A DNA stretch of 64,000 bases. Source: Frigoribacterium sp. CFBP 13712. GTDB taxonomy: Bacteria > Actinomycetota > Actinomycetes > Actinomycetales > Microbacteriaceae. This document shows positions 27,016-35,393 of this stretch, one piece after another. The first letter of the stretch is position 1; every line of letters begins with the position of its first letter. The stretch lies in assembly GCF_014842255.1 (NCBI RefSeq), contig NZ_JACYVH010000003.1, positions 62,001 to 126,000 on the forward strand, in the 5' to 3' direction. The position numbers were made by a program, and so were the translations under genes. A model generated the notes under the pieces. That model did no database searches. It had not been told where the DNA came from and saw only the letters and a program-made list of their open reading frames with translations.

Positions 27016-27930
27016 ATGAGCGACACGACCCCCGCCTCCACCTCGTCCGCCACAACCGGTTCGGACCGCGTCAAGCGCGGTCTCGCCGAGATGCTCAAGG
27101 GCGGCGTCATCATGGACGTCGTCAACGTCGAGCAGGCCAAGATCGCCGAAGACGCGGGGGCCGTCGCCGTCATGGCCCTCGAGCGCGTCCCCGCCGACAT
27201 CCGCTCGCAGGGCGGCGTGGCGCGGATGAGCGACCCCGACATGATCGACGAGATCGTCGCAGCCGTCTCGATCCCCGTCATGGCCAAGGCCCGCATCGGC
27301 CACTTCGTCGAGGCTCAGATCCTGCAGACCCTCGGTGTCGACTACATCGACGAGTCCGAGGTGCTGAGCCCCGCCGACTACGTCAACCACATCGACAAGT
27401 GGAACTTCACCGTGCCGTTCGTGTGCGGAGCGACCAATCTCGGCGAGGCGCTCCGCCGCATCACCGAGGGTGCGGCCATGATCCGCTCCAAGGGCGAGGC
27501 CGGCACGGGCGACGTCTCCGAGGCCACCAAGCACATCCGCACCATCTCGAAGGAGATCGCGCAGCTGCAGGGCCTCAAGACCGACGAGCTCTACGTCGCC
27601 GCGAAAGAGCTCCAGGCCCCCTACGAGCTCGTCAAGGAGATCGCGGAGACGGGCAAGCTGCCGGTCGTTCTCTTCACCGCGGGCGGGGTCGCGACGCCCG
27701 CCGACGCCGCGCTGATGATGCAGCTCGGCGCCGACGGCGTCTTCGTGGGCTCCGGCATCTTCAAGTCGGGCAACCCGGCCGAGCGTGCCCGGGCCATCGT
27801 CAAGGCGACCACCTTCTTCGACGACCCGCAGGTCGTGGCCGACGCGTCGCGCGGTCTGGGCGAGGCCATGGTCGGCATCAACGTGCCCGACCTGCCGGCG
27901 CCCCACCGTCTCGCCGAGCGTGGCTGGTAA
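27016..27930 (+). CDS. pdxS: pyridoxal 5'-phosphate synthase, synthase subunit
   Basis: PdxS (304 residues) makes PLP from ribose 5-phosphate, glyceraldehyde 3-phosphate and ammonia supplied by PdxT. The first catalytic Lys is in [17 protein letters not shown], the second in [15 protein letters not shown]. The TIM-barrel signatures [20 protein letters not shown] and [19 protein letters not shown] are complete. ATG at 27016 is chosen for GGAAGG just upstream; another ATG four codons earlier is possible. The pdxT gene overlaps its end, giving a coupled pair. PLP made here would feed SufS, encoded nearby, and many other enzymes. Confidence 0.97.
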   Translation: MSDTTPASTSSATTGSDRVKRGLAEMLKGGVIMDVVNVEQAKIAEDAGAVAVMALERVPADIRSQGGVARMSDPDMIDEIVAAVSIPVMAKARIGHFVEAQILQTLGVDYIDESEVLSPADYVNHIDKWNFTVPFVCGATNLGEALRRITEGAAMIRSKGEAGTGDVSEATKHIRTISKEIAQLQGLKTDELYVAAKELQAPYELVKEIAETGKLPVVLFTAGGVATPADAALMMQLGADGVFVGSGIFKSGNPAERARAIVKATTFFDDPQVVADASRGLGEAMVGINVPDLPAPHRLAERGW

Positions 27931-28546
27931 CAGCACGCAGGTGGGTCGGCGGTCACCTCGCGTCGGTGTCCTGGCGCTCCAGGGCGATTTCCGTGAGCAC
28001 ATCGGCGTCCTGACGTCACTCGGCGCAGAAGCGGTGCCGGTTCGCCGGGCATCCGAGCTGGCATCCGTCGACGGTCTCGTGATTCCCGGGGGCGAGTCGG
28101 GCGTGATGGATAAACTGACCCGCCTGTTCGATCTCGCCGGCCCTCTCCGCGCCGCGATCGATGACGGCCTGCCGGTGTACGGCACCTGCGCCGGGCTCAT
28201 CATGCTCTCCGACCGCATCGTGGACGGCATCGCCGGGCAGAAGAGCCTCGGCGGTCTCGACGTCGCCGTCCGGCGCAACGCGTTCGGCAGTCAGACCGAC
28301 TCCTTCGAGACCGATGTCGACGTCCCCGTCATCGGGGCGCCGCCCGTGCACGCCGTCTTCATCCGGGCCCCGGTGGTCACCGAGGTCGGGCCGCTGGCCA
28401 CGGCGATCGGCGTCCTCGACGACGGCCGTGTCGTCGCCGTCGAGCAGGGCAACCTGCTCGGCACCTCGTTCCACCCCGAGGTGACCGACGACTACCGGTT
28501 CCACGCGTACTTCCTCGACAAGGCCCGTGCCCGGGCATCGCGGTAG
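27920..28546 (+). CDS. pdxT: pyridoxal 5'-phosphate synthase, glutaminase subunit
   Basis: The 208-residue class I glutaminase releases ammonia for PdxS. The triad is visible: Cys in [11 protein letters not shown], and His/Glu in [25 protein letters not shown] is the oxyanion strip. The GTG at 27920 overlaps the pdxS stop; another GTG at 27941 would give 201 residues and cannot be excluded, as neither has a clear ribosome site. The TAG stop is also the first half of a TAGACT box before yebC. Confidence 0.94.
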   Translation: MAGNSTQVGRRSPRVGVLALQGDFREHIGVLTSLGAEAVPVRRASELASVDGLVIPGGESGVMDKLTRLFDLAGPLRAAIDDGLPVYGTCAGLIMLSDRIVDGIAGQKSLGGLDVAVRRNAFGSQTDSFETDVDVPVIGAPPVHAVFIRAPVVTEVGPLATAIGVLDDGRVVAVEQGNLLGTSFHPEVTDDYRFHAYFLDKARARASR

Positions 28547-28549
28547 ACT
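28544..28549 (+). promoter_or_regulatory. candidate -10 box for yebC-ruv, overlapping the pdxT stop
   Basis: TAGACT starts with the TAG stop of pdxT and lies 35 bases before yebC. No clear -35. Confidence 0.4.
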
Positions 28550-28583
28550 CGTCCCGATTTCCGCCAGCAGTTGAAGGAGCACC

Positions 28584-29348
28584 GTGTCCGGGCATTCCAA
28601 GTGGGCAACGACCAAGCACAAGAAGGCCGTCATCGACAGCCGCCGTGCCAAGTCGTTCGCCAAGCTCATCAAGAACATCGAGGTCGCAGCCAAGCAGGGC
28701 GGGGCCGACATGTCGGGCAACCCGACGCTGGTCGACGCCGTGCAGAAGGCGAAGAAGACCTCCGTCCCGAACGACAACATCGACAGGGCGATCAAGCGCG
28801 GTGCCGGTCTCAGCGGTGAGAGCGTCGACTACCAGACGATCATGTACGAGGGCTACGGCCCGAACGGCGTCGCCCTCCTGATCGAGTGCCTCACCGACAA
28901 CAAGAATCGTGCAGCGGCGAACGTGCGGACCGTGATGTCCCGCAACGGCGGAACGATGGCCGACCCGGGCAGCGTCGCCTACAACTTCAGCCGAAAGGGC
29001 GTCATCGCGGTCATGAAGAACGGCGACCTCACCGAGGACGACGTGCTGACGGCGGTCCTCGATGCCGGCGCCGAAGAGGTCACGGACCGCGGCGAGGGCT
29101 TCGAGATCGTCACGGAGGCCTCCGATCTCGTGCCGGCCCGCTCCGCATTGCAAGAGGCCGGCATCGACTACGACTCGGCCGACATCGAGTTCGTCCCCGG
29201 TCTCAAGATCGAGGTCGACCTCGAGACGGCACGCAAGGTCTTCCGGCTCATCGACGCCCTCGACGACGACGACGACGTCCAGAACGTCTACGCGAACCAC
29301 GATGTCCCCGCCGACGTCCAGTCGGCGCTTGACGACGACGACGAGTAG
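28584..29348 (+). CDS. yebC: YebC/PmpR family DNA- or ribosome-associated regulator
   Basis: The 254-residue protein begins with the family signature [20 protein letters not shown] and continues [14 protein letters not shown]. Members act as transcription regulators or, as shown in some bacteria, help ribosomes through proline stalls. The acidic C-terminal tail ([18 protein letters not shown]) is normal for the family. GTG at 28584 follows AAGGAG. The neighbourhood yebC-ruvC-ruvA-ruvB is widely conserved in bacteria. Confidence 0.95.
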   Translation: MSGHSKWATTKHKKAVIDSRRAKSFAKLIKNIEVAAKQGGADMSGNPTLVDAVQKAKKTSVPNDNIDRAIKRGAGLSGESVDYQTIMYEGYGPNGVALLIECLTDNKNRAAANVRTVMSRNGGTMADPGSVAYNFSRKGVIAVMKNGDLTEDDVLTAVLDAGAEEVTDRGEGFEIVTEASDLVPARSALQEAGIDYDSADIEFVPGLKIEVDLETARKVFRLIDALDDDDDVQNVYANHDVPADVQSALDDDDE

Positions 29349-29357
29349 CAGCCCCCG

Positions 29358-29957
29358 GTGACGCTCCGGGTGCTCGGCATCGACCCGGGGCTCACCCGGT
29401 GCGGCGTGGGTGTGATCGAGGTGTCGGCGACCCGGCGGCCTTCCCTGGTGGCGGTGCACGTCATCCGATCGGCTGCCGACTCTCCCCTCGAGCAGCGACT
29501 GCTGACCATCGGCCGGGGCATCGAAGCGCTCGTCGACGAGCACCGGCCCGACGCGATGGCGATCGAGCGCGTCTTCGCGCAGAACAACCTGCGCACGGTG
29601 ATGGGCACCGCTCAGGTCAGCGGCCTGGCTCTCCGGGCTGCCGCCGAGCGCTCGATCCCGGTCGCGCTCCACACCCCTTCCGAGGTGAAGGCTGCGGTGA
29701 CGGGCTACGGTTCGGCCGACAAGGCCCAGGTGGGGGCGATGGTCGCGCGCCTCCTGGGGTTGACCGAGGCGCCGAAGCCCGCCGATGCAGCCGACGCCCT
29801 GGCTCTGGCCATCTGCCATGCCTGGCGTCGCGACGGTTTGGGCGGCGGGGCGGGCGGCACCGCGACCGCGCCCGCCGGCGCCAGCACGCTCACTCCCGCG
29901 CAACGGGCGTGGCGGGACGCCGAGAAGACCCTGCGAACTCCTAGGCTGGGCGCATGA
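29358..29957 (+). CDS. ruvC: crossover junction endodeoxyribonuclease RuvC
   Basis: RuvC (199 residues) cuts Holliday junctions. The acidic catalytic residues are seen in [14 protein letters not shown] (Asp), [14 protein letters not shown] (Glu) and [17 protein letters not shown] (two Asp). The last ~35 residues are a Gly/Ala/Pro-rich tail absent from short RuvCs. GTG at 29358 starts nine bases after the yebC stop with little ribosome-site signal. The stop overlaps ruvA as ATGA. Confidence 0.95.
   Translation: MTLRVLGIDPGLTRCGVGVIEVSATRRPSLVAVHVIRSAADSPLEQRLLTIGRGIEALVDEHRPDAMAIERVFAQNNLRTVMGTAQVSGLALRAAAERSIPVALHTPSEVKAAVTGYGSADKAQVGAMVARLLGLTEAPKPADAADALALAICHAWRRDGLGGGAGGTATAPAGASTLTPAQRAWRDAEKTLRTPRLGA
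29942..29947 (+). promoter_or_regulatory. candidate internal, leaderless-type -10 box for ruvAB
   Basis: TAGGCT inside the end of ruvC is followed by exactly six bases and the ruvA ATG, the spacing expected for a leaderless message. This would allow ruvAB expression apart from ruvC. Confidence 0.45.
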
Positions 29958-30568
29958 TCTCGAGTGTCCGCGGCACCGTCCTGTCTGCTTCCGGGGCGTC
30001 CGTCGTCGTCGAGGTCGGGGGAGTGGGCCTCCGGGTGGGTGTCACCCCTCAGGTCGCTCTGACCGTCCACCCCGGCGACACGGCGCGCCTCTTCACCACG
30101 CTCATCGTCCGAGAAGACGATCTCTCGCTGTTCGGATTCCTCGAGCTGGAAGAGCTCGAGGTGTTCGACCTCCTGCGTGGCGTGACGGGCGTCGGCCCCA
30201 AGTCCGCCCAGGGTGTCCTCGCGACCCTCACCCCGAACCAGATCGCGCAGGCCGTCCTCGACGAGGACGACGCCGCGTTCCGTCGGGTCTCCGGCATCGG
30301 CCCCAAGACCGCGAAGCTCATCGTGCTCTCGCTGGCAGGCAAGCTCGACGTCGCGCCGTCCGCCCCGAGCGTCACCGCGGCCTCGACCACGGCGTCCGAT
30401 GTGCTCGTGGCCCTCGTCGGTCTCGGCTGGGCCGAGCGCGAGGCTCAGGCGGCCATCGACGCCGTCGTGACCGAGACCGGTCAGGACTCCGGGCTCGCCG
30501 TGCCGCAGCTGCTGCGTGCGGCGCTCGGTCGACTGGGTCCGCAGAAGTCCCCGGCGTCGCGCGCATGA
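29954..30568 (+). CDS. ruvA: Holliday junction branch migration protein RuvA
   Basis: RuvA (204 residues) binds four-way junctions as a tetramer. An OB-fold N-terminus ([20 protein letters not shown]) precedes two helix-hairpin-helix motifs, [16 protein letters not shown] and [16 protein letters not shown], and a C-terminal RuvB-contact domain ([20 protein letters not shown]). It overlaps both ruvC and ruvB by four bases. Confidence 0.95.
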   Translation: MISSVRGTVLSASGASVVVEVGGVGLRVGVTPQVALTVHPGDTARLFTTLIVREDDLSLFGFLELEELEVFDLLRGVTGVGPKSAQGVLATLTPNQIAQAVLDEDDAAFRRVSGIGPKTAKLIVLSLAGKLDVAPSAPSVTAASTTASDVLVALVGLGWAEREAQAAIDAVVTETGQDSGLAVPQLLRAALGRLGPQKSPASRA

Positions 30569-31590
30569 GCGACGACGACGTCACCCGACCGACCATCGAG
30601 TCCGAGACGGAGCTCGCCTTCGAGGGGGCCCTCCGCCCGTCGTCTCTCGCCGAGTTCGTCGGCCAGACGAAGGTCAGAGGACAGCTGCAGCTGCTCCTCC
30701 GAGCGGCCGAGATGCAGAACCGGTCTCCGGACCACATCCTCCTGGCCGGCCCGCCCGGTCTCGGCAAGACGACGCTCGCGATGATCGTCGCCCATGAGAG
30801 CTCCCGACCGCTCCGCATGTCGTCCGGTCCGGCCATCCAGCACGCCGGGGACCTCGCCGCCATCCTCTCGGCGCTCGTCCCGGGCGAGGTGCTCTTCATC
30901 GACGAGATCCACCGCATGGCCCGTTCGGCGGAGGAGATGCTCTACCTCGCCATGGAGGATTACCGGATCGACATCATGGTCGGCAAGGGAGCAGGGGCCA
31001 CGAGCATCCCCCTCGAGCTGTCGCCCTTCACCCTCGTCGGGGCGACCACCCGGAGCGGCATGCTCCCGAATCCCCTCCGCGACCGCTTCGGTTTCACGGC
31101 CCATCTCGAGTTCTACGACGAGGCCGAGCTCACCGAGGTGCTGCGCCGGGCCGCGTCGCTGCTCGGCGTCGACGTCGACGCCCGGGCTCTGGCCGAGATC
31201 GCCGGCCGCTGCCGAGGCACCCCTCGAATCGCCAACCGCCTCCTCCGACGGGTCCGCGACTACGCGCTCGTGCACGAGCGACCCGCCGACCTCGCGACGG
31301 TGCGCGAGGCTCTGGCTCTCTACGACGTCGACGACCTGGGTCTCGACCGACTCGACCGCGAGGTGCTGTCGACGATCCTGAAGCGCTTCGGCGGAGGTCC
31401 CGTCGGGCTGAACACCCTCGCGGTCTCCGTCGGCGAGGAGGCCGACACCATCGAGTCGGTGGTCGAGCCGTTCCTCGTCCGGGCGGGTCTCGTCACGCGG
31501 ACCCCGAGGGGCCGGATCGCGACGCCGGAGGCCTGGCGGCACTTCGGCCTCGCCCGCGACTCAGGGGGCCTCTTCGCCGATGATCTATAA
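30565..31590 (+). CDS. ruvB: Holliday junction DNA helicase RuvB
   Basis: The 341-residue AAA+ motor drives branch migration with RuvA. Walker A is [13 protein letters not shown], Walker [11 protein letters not shown], sensor 1 [11 protein letters not shown], the arginine finger lies in NPLRDRFGF, and [16 protein letters not shown] is sensor 2; a winged-helix domain ends the protein. ATG at 30565 overlaps ruvA. The TAA stop lies within a consensus TATAAT. Confidence 0.97.
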   Translation: MSDDDVTRPTIESETELAFEGALRPSSLAEFVGQTKVRGQLQLLLRAAEMQNRSPDHILLAGPPGLGKTTLAMIVAHESSRPLRMSSGPAIQHAGDLAAILSALVPGEVLFIDEIHRMARSAEEMLYLAMEDYRIDIMVGKGAGATSIPLELSPFTLVGATTRSGMLPNPLRDRFGFTAHLEFYDEAELTEVLRRAASLLGVDVDARALAEIAGRCRGTPRIANRLLRRVRDYALVHERPADLATVREALALYDVDDLGLDRLDREVLSTILKRFGGGPVGLNTLAVSVGEEADTIESVVEPFLVRAGLVTRTPRGRIATPEAWRHFGLARDSGGLFADDL

Positions 31591-31591
31591 T
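31586..31591 (+). promoter_or_regulatory. consensus -10 box for yajC-secDF, overlapping the ruvB stop
   Basis: A perfect TATAAT, rare in this GC-rich sequence, contains the ruvB TAA stop and lies about 79 bases before yajC. No good -35 is seen. Confidence 0.5.
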
Positions 31592-31669
31592 TCCACCAGG
31601 TCGGTCGGCGCACAGAGCTAACCGGGTCGCCGACGCCCACACCCCACGAGCTTCGAAAGGCAGTTCCGC

Positions 31670-32098
31670 ATGGACGCCACAACCCTGATCATGGTCCTCC
31701 TCCTGGTGGTCCTCGTCTTCTTCATGTTCCGCAACAAGAAGAAGCGGGACAATCAGCAGGCCGACCTCCAGCGCAAGATGGTCCCCGGCGTCGAGGTCAT
31801 GCTCACGTTCGGGCTCTACGGCACGGTCGTCTCGATCGACGACGAGACCAACGTCGCCGAGGTCGAGGTCGCACCCGGCACGATCGTCAAGGTGCACCGT
31901 CAGACCCTGGGCCGCGTCGTCGAGCCCGTCGTCGTCGAGACGAGCAGCGAGACCGACGGCGACGACGCCCTCGACCGCCCCGTGATCGACTCGACCTCCA
32001 CGGGCTCCCTCGACGAGTCGCCCACATACGGCGAGCGTGCCGACGAGCCGCGCATCGACACGACCCCGTCGAAAGACTCCGACAAGCCCACTGCCTGA
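31670..32098 (+). CDS. yajC: preprotein translocase subunit YajC
   Basis: This 142-residue protein has one N-terminal membrane helix (~6-20, LIMVLLLVVLVFFMF), a basic stretch, and the conserved core LQRKMVPGVEVMLTFGLYGTVVSI. It associates with SecD-SecF to assist protein export. The C-terminal ~55 residues are acidic and Ser/Thr-rich, longer than in short YajCs and probably disordered. ATG follows AAAGG. It is the first gene of yajC-secD-secF. Confidence 0.92.
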   Translation: MDATTLIMVLLLVVLVFFMFRNKKKRDNQQADLQRKMVPGVEVMLTFGLYGTVVSIDDETNVAEVEVAPGTIVKVHRQTLGRVVEPVVVETSSETDGDDALDRPVIDSTSTGSLDESPTYGERADEPRIDTTPSKDSDKPTA

Positions 32099-32188
32099 TC
32101 CGTCCGCCCGGTCGTGTCCTGACGACCGGGCCCGACACGCGCGCGCTCCGACCGGGCGCGCGTTCCCATGAGAAAGCTGAGTTCCTCC

Positions 32189-33964
32189 GTGGCACGTTCG
32201 ACGCCGGTGAAGAAAGCCATCCGATCGCTGACCTGGCTCCTGGTCATCATCGCCGGGTTGACGGCCCTGAACGGCACGGCGACCGTGCTGAACGACTCCG
32301 GTCGAGACGGTTGGTGGAACGGCGCGAGCTGGGTCCCCGAACTGGCGCTCGATCTGCAGGGTGGCACGCAGATCACGCTGGCCGCCCAGCTGCAGAACGG
32401 CGAGACGGTGTCGAGTCAGCAGCTCGACCAGGCGGTGACGATCATCCGTCAGCGCATTGACTCCGCGGGCGTCTCCGAGTCGGAGATCACCAAGCAGGGC
32501 AGCCAGAACATCGTCGTCTCGATCCCCGGTCGACCCGACAACGCGACTCTCGAGCGCATCGAGGCCTCGGCCAAGCTGTCCTTCCGCCCGGTCCTGTTCA
32601 CCGGGGCGGCGTCCAGCGCCGAGGTGGGCGGCGAGGCCGACGGCGCGAGCGCCAGTCCGAGCGCCGGCTCGACCACCGCGCCCTACACGCCGAACCCCGA
32701 CCTCGAGAGCACACCGACGGCGTCGCCGACCAACGGCTCCGACCTCGCGTGGATCACACCCCAGCTCGCAGACGTCTACGAGAACTACAACTGCGCGGCC
32801 GACAACGACCTCGCGACGGCGCCCGACGACGAGCCCCTCGTGACCTGCTCGACCGACGGCACGGCCAAGTACATCCTCGGCCCCGTCGAGGTGGCGGGCA
32901 GCGACATCAGCGACGCCACGAACGGGCTGGCCACCGACGCGCAGGGCAACTCGACCAACACCTGGGCCGTCAACCTCGAGTTCGACGGTCAGGGCACCGA
33001 CCAGTTCGCCGACGTCACGTCGCGACTCGTCACCCTCCAGGCCCCGCAGAACCAGTTCGCGGTCACCCTCGACAACCAGGTGATCACGGCTCCGTCCGCC
33101 AACGCCGCCATCACCGACGGTCGCGCGCAGATCACCGGCCAGTTCACGCAAGACAGCTCGAAGGCACTCGCAGACCAGCTGAAGTTCGGCGCTCTGCCGC
33201 TCAGCTTCTCCGTCCAGAGCAACGAGACGATCACCGCGACGCTGGGGCAGACCCAGCTGGTCAGCGGGCTCATCGCCGGTCTGATCGGCCTCATCCTCGT
33301 GGTGATCTACTCGCTGATCCAGTACCGGGCGCTGGCGTTCGTGACCGTGCTGTCGCTGATCATCGCCGCCGTGCTCACCTACCTCGTGATCGCGATCCTG
33401 TCGTGGCGCGAGGGGTACCGCCTGTCGCTCGCGGGGGTGACGGGGCTGATCGTCGCCATCGGCATCACCGCGGACTCCTTCATCGTCTACTTCGAGCGGA
33501 TCCGAGACGAGCTGCGCGACGGGCGGATCCTCGAGAACGCCGTCGAGTCCGGCTGGAAGCGCGCGATCCGCACGATCATCGCCTCCGACACGGTCAACTT
33601 CCTCGCGGCCATCACCCTCTTCATCCTCGCCGTCGGTAACGTCAAGGGCTTCGCCCTGACTCTGGGGATCACGACGGTGATCGACCTGATCGTGGTGTCG
33701 CTCTTCACGCATCCGATGCTGCAGCTCATCGCCCGCACTCGGTTCTTCGGCGAGGGGCACTCGTTCAGCGGCCTCAATCCGAGAGCGCTGGGTGCCGTCT
33801 ACCGGGGCAGGGCGCAGTTCCGCGAACCCGTCGTGGCCCGTGGCCGGAAGAGGGCGGGCGGTCGTGAGGCCGTCATCCGCCAGACCATCGCCGAGCGTAA
33901 AGCCGCCGAGAAGAACACCCGTCCGGGCGACAACGCGTCCGGCGACGAAGGGACCAACTCCTGA
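32189..33964 (+). CDS. secD: protein translocase subunit SecD
   Basis: SecD, about 590 residues, is an RND-type membrane protein that pulls exported proteins out on the far side of the membrane. ALDLQGGTQITLAAQL is the conserved D-motif after the first membrane segment. The periplasm-side P1 region carries a Ser/Thr/Pro/Glu-rich insert (about residues 140-190). Five more segments follow, with GLIVAIGITADSFIVYFERIRDE in the fourth. GTG at 32189 (ARSTPVKKAIRS) is preferred over ATG at 32168, seven codons earlier, because homologues as I recall start there; neither has a strong ribosome site. The stop and secF start share one base (TGATG). Confidence 0.93.
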   Translation: MARSTPVKKAIRSLTWLLVIIAGLTALNGTATVLNDSGRDGWWNGASWVPELALDLQGGTQITLAAQLQNGETVSSQQLDQAVTIIRQRIDSAGVSESEITKQGSQNIVVSIPGRPDNATLERIEASAKLSFRPVLFTGAASSAEVGGEADGASASPSAGSTTAPYTPNPDLESTPTASPTNGSDLAWITPQLADVYENYNCAADNDLATAPDDEPLVTCSTDGTAKYILGPVEVAGSDISDATNGLATDAQGNSTNTWAVNLEFDGQGTDQFADVTSRLVTLQAPQNQFAVTLDNQVITAPSANAAITDGRAQITGQFTQDSSKALADQLKFGALPLSFSVQSNETITATLGQTQLVSGLIAGLIGLILVVIYSLIQYRALAFVTVLSLIIAAVLTYLVIAILSWREGYRLSLAGVTGLIVAIGITADSFIVYFERIRDELRDGRILENAVESGWKRAIRTIIASDTVNFLAAITLFILAVGNVKGFALTLGITTVIDLIVVSLFTHPMLQLIARTRFFGEGHSFSGLNPRALGAVYRGRAQFREPVVARGRKRAGGREAVIRQTIAERKAAEKNTRPGDNASGDEGTNS

Positions 33965-34959
33965 TGGCCAGCTTCTCGAAGTTCGGTAACGACCTCTACA
34001 CCGGCTCGCGATCGTTCGACATCGTCGGTCGACGCAAGACCTGGTACTGGATCGCCGCGCTGATGATCCTCATCTCCGTCACCGTCCCGTTCCTCCGCGG
34101 CGGATTCCACTTCGGCATCGAGTTCACCGGCGGCTCCGAGTTCCAGATCGCCCAGCCCGCCGAACTCGATCAGGACATCGCCGCCGAGACGGTCGACGAG
34201 GTCGTCCCGAACTCCAACCCGCGGGTGACGCAGGTCGGCACCGACACGATCCGAGTCCAGACCTCCCAGCTCGAGGCGGCCCAGACCAACGACCTCGCCG
34301 CGGCGCTGGCGACGGCGTACGACGTCCCCGACGACCGCGTGACCTCGTCGTTCATCGGCGCGTCGTGGGGCGCTGACATCACGGGTCAGGCGATCAAGGG
34401 CCTGGTGATCTTCCTGATCCTCGCCGCCATCGGCATGACGCTCTACTTCCGCACCTGGAAGATGTCGCTCGCGGCGATGACCGCCCTGCTGCACGACCTC
34501 GTGCTGACGGCCGGCATCTACGGCATCGTCGGCTTCGAGGTCACCCCGGCCGCCGTGATCGGGTTCCTGACCATCCTCGGCTACTCGCTCTACGACACCG
34601 TCGTGGTGTTCGACAAGATCCGGGAGAACACCTCCGAAGACGGCGAGGGTTCGCGGCGCACGTTCGGTCAGTCGATCAACCTGGCGGTCAACCAGACGCT
34701 GGTCCGGTCGATCAACACCTCGGTGGTCGCCCTGCTCCCGGTCGCGGCCATCCTCTTCATCGGTGCATTCGTCCTCGGTGCGGGCACGCTGCGTGACATC
34801 TCACTGGCGCTGTTCATCGGCATCCTGGTGGGCACGTACTCGACGATCTTCATCGCGTCGCCTCTGTACGCCACCCTCCGGATGCGCGAGCCCGAGATCG
34901 CCAAGCGAGACGCCCGCAAGGTGGAAGCCTCCGACGCGACCCTGGTGGAGGCACCGTGA
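33964..34959 (+). CDS. secF: protein translocase subunit SecF
   Basis: The 331-residue partner of SecD has six membrane segments. The motif FGIEFTGGSEFQIAQ follows the first, and FLTILGYSLYDTVVVFDKIREN marks the conserved fourth-segment region with its Asp. It overlaps secD by one base and the rhodanese gene by four, so all are co-translated. The C-terminal tail is short and charged. Confidence 0.95.
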   Translation: MASFSKFGNDLYTGSRSFDIVGRRKTWYWIAALMILISVTVPFLRGGFHFGIEFTGGSEFQIAQPAELDQDIAAETVDEVVPNSNPRVTQVGTDTIRVQTSQLEAAQTNDLAAALATAYDVPDDRVTSSFIGASWGADITGQAIKGLVIFLILAAIGMTLYFRTWKMSLAAMTALLHDLVLTAGIYGIVGFEVTPAAVIGFLTILGYSLYDTVVVFDKIRENTSEDGEGSRRTFGQSINLAVNQTLVRSINTSVVALLPVAAILFIGAFVLGAGTLRDISLALFIGILVGTYSTIFIASPLYATLRMREPEIAKRDARKVEASDATLVEAP

Positions 34960-35303
34960 GCCCCGTCGACGACCTCCCCGGGGTCAGCGCCGCCGAGGCC
35001 ATCGAACGCGCCCGAGCGGGCACGCCCTTGATCGACGTCCGCGAGCAGTCCGAATGGGACGCCGGGCACGCCCCCGAGGCGCGACTCGTCCCGCTCTCCG
35101 AACTCGGCGATCGTCTCGATGACGTCCCCGCCGATCAGCAGGTGCTCGTGGTCTGCCACGCGGGCATGCGCTCACTCCGGGCGACGGCGGCACTGCGGCG
35201 TGCCGGCATCGACGCGGTCAACGTCGAGGGCGGGATGCTCGCGTGGCGAGATGCCGACGGAGACCTCACCTCCGAGAACGGCGCCCCGGCGTCGGTCGAC
35301 TGA
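34956..35303 (+). CDS. single-domain rhodanese-like protein
   Basis: This 115-residue protein is a single rhodanese domain. The active Cys lies in LVVCHAGMRSLRAT (~71), a CxxGxR-type loop, and the domain begins SAAEAIERARAGTPLIDVREQSEWDAGHAP. It probably carries sulfane sulfur, but the partner is unknown. GTG overlaps the secF stop as GTGA. Location between secF and rel is noted without functional meaning that I can support. Confidence 0.88.
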   Translation: MSPVDDLPGVSAAEAIERARAGTPLIDVREQSEWDAGHAPEARLVPLSELGDRLDDVPADQQVLVVCHAGMRSLRATAALRRAGIDAVNVEGGMLAWRDADGDLTSENGAPASVD

Positions 35304-35314
35304 ACCAGAGCGAG

Positions 35315-35320
35315 TAGCGT
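35315..35320 (+). promoter_or_regulatory. candidate -10 box of rel
   Basis: TAGCGT, within the same TAGCGTTGC string seen before the NRDE gene, lies about 74 bases before rel. Confidence 0.35.
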
Positions 35321-35393
35321 TGCCCTGCCGGACCCTCTGCACATCGCGGGCCGTCCGCATCGGCGTCCGTGACCACGAGAGCGAGGGTCGTCC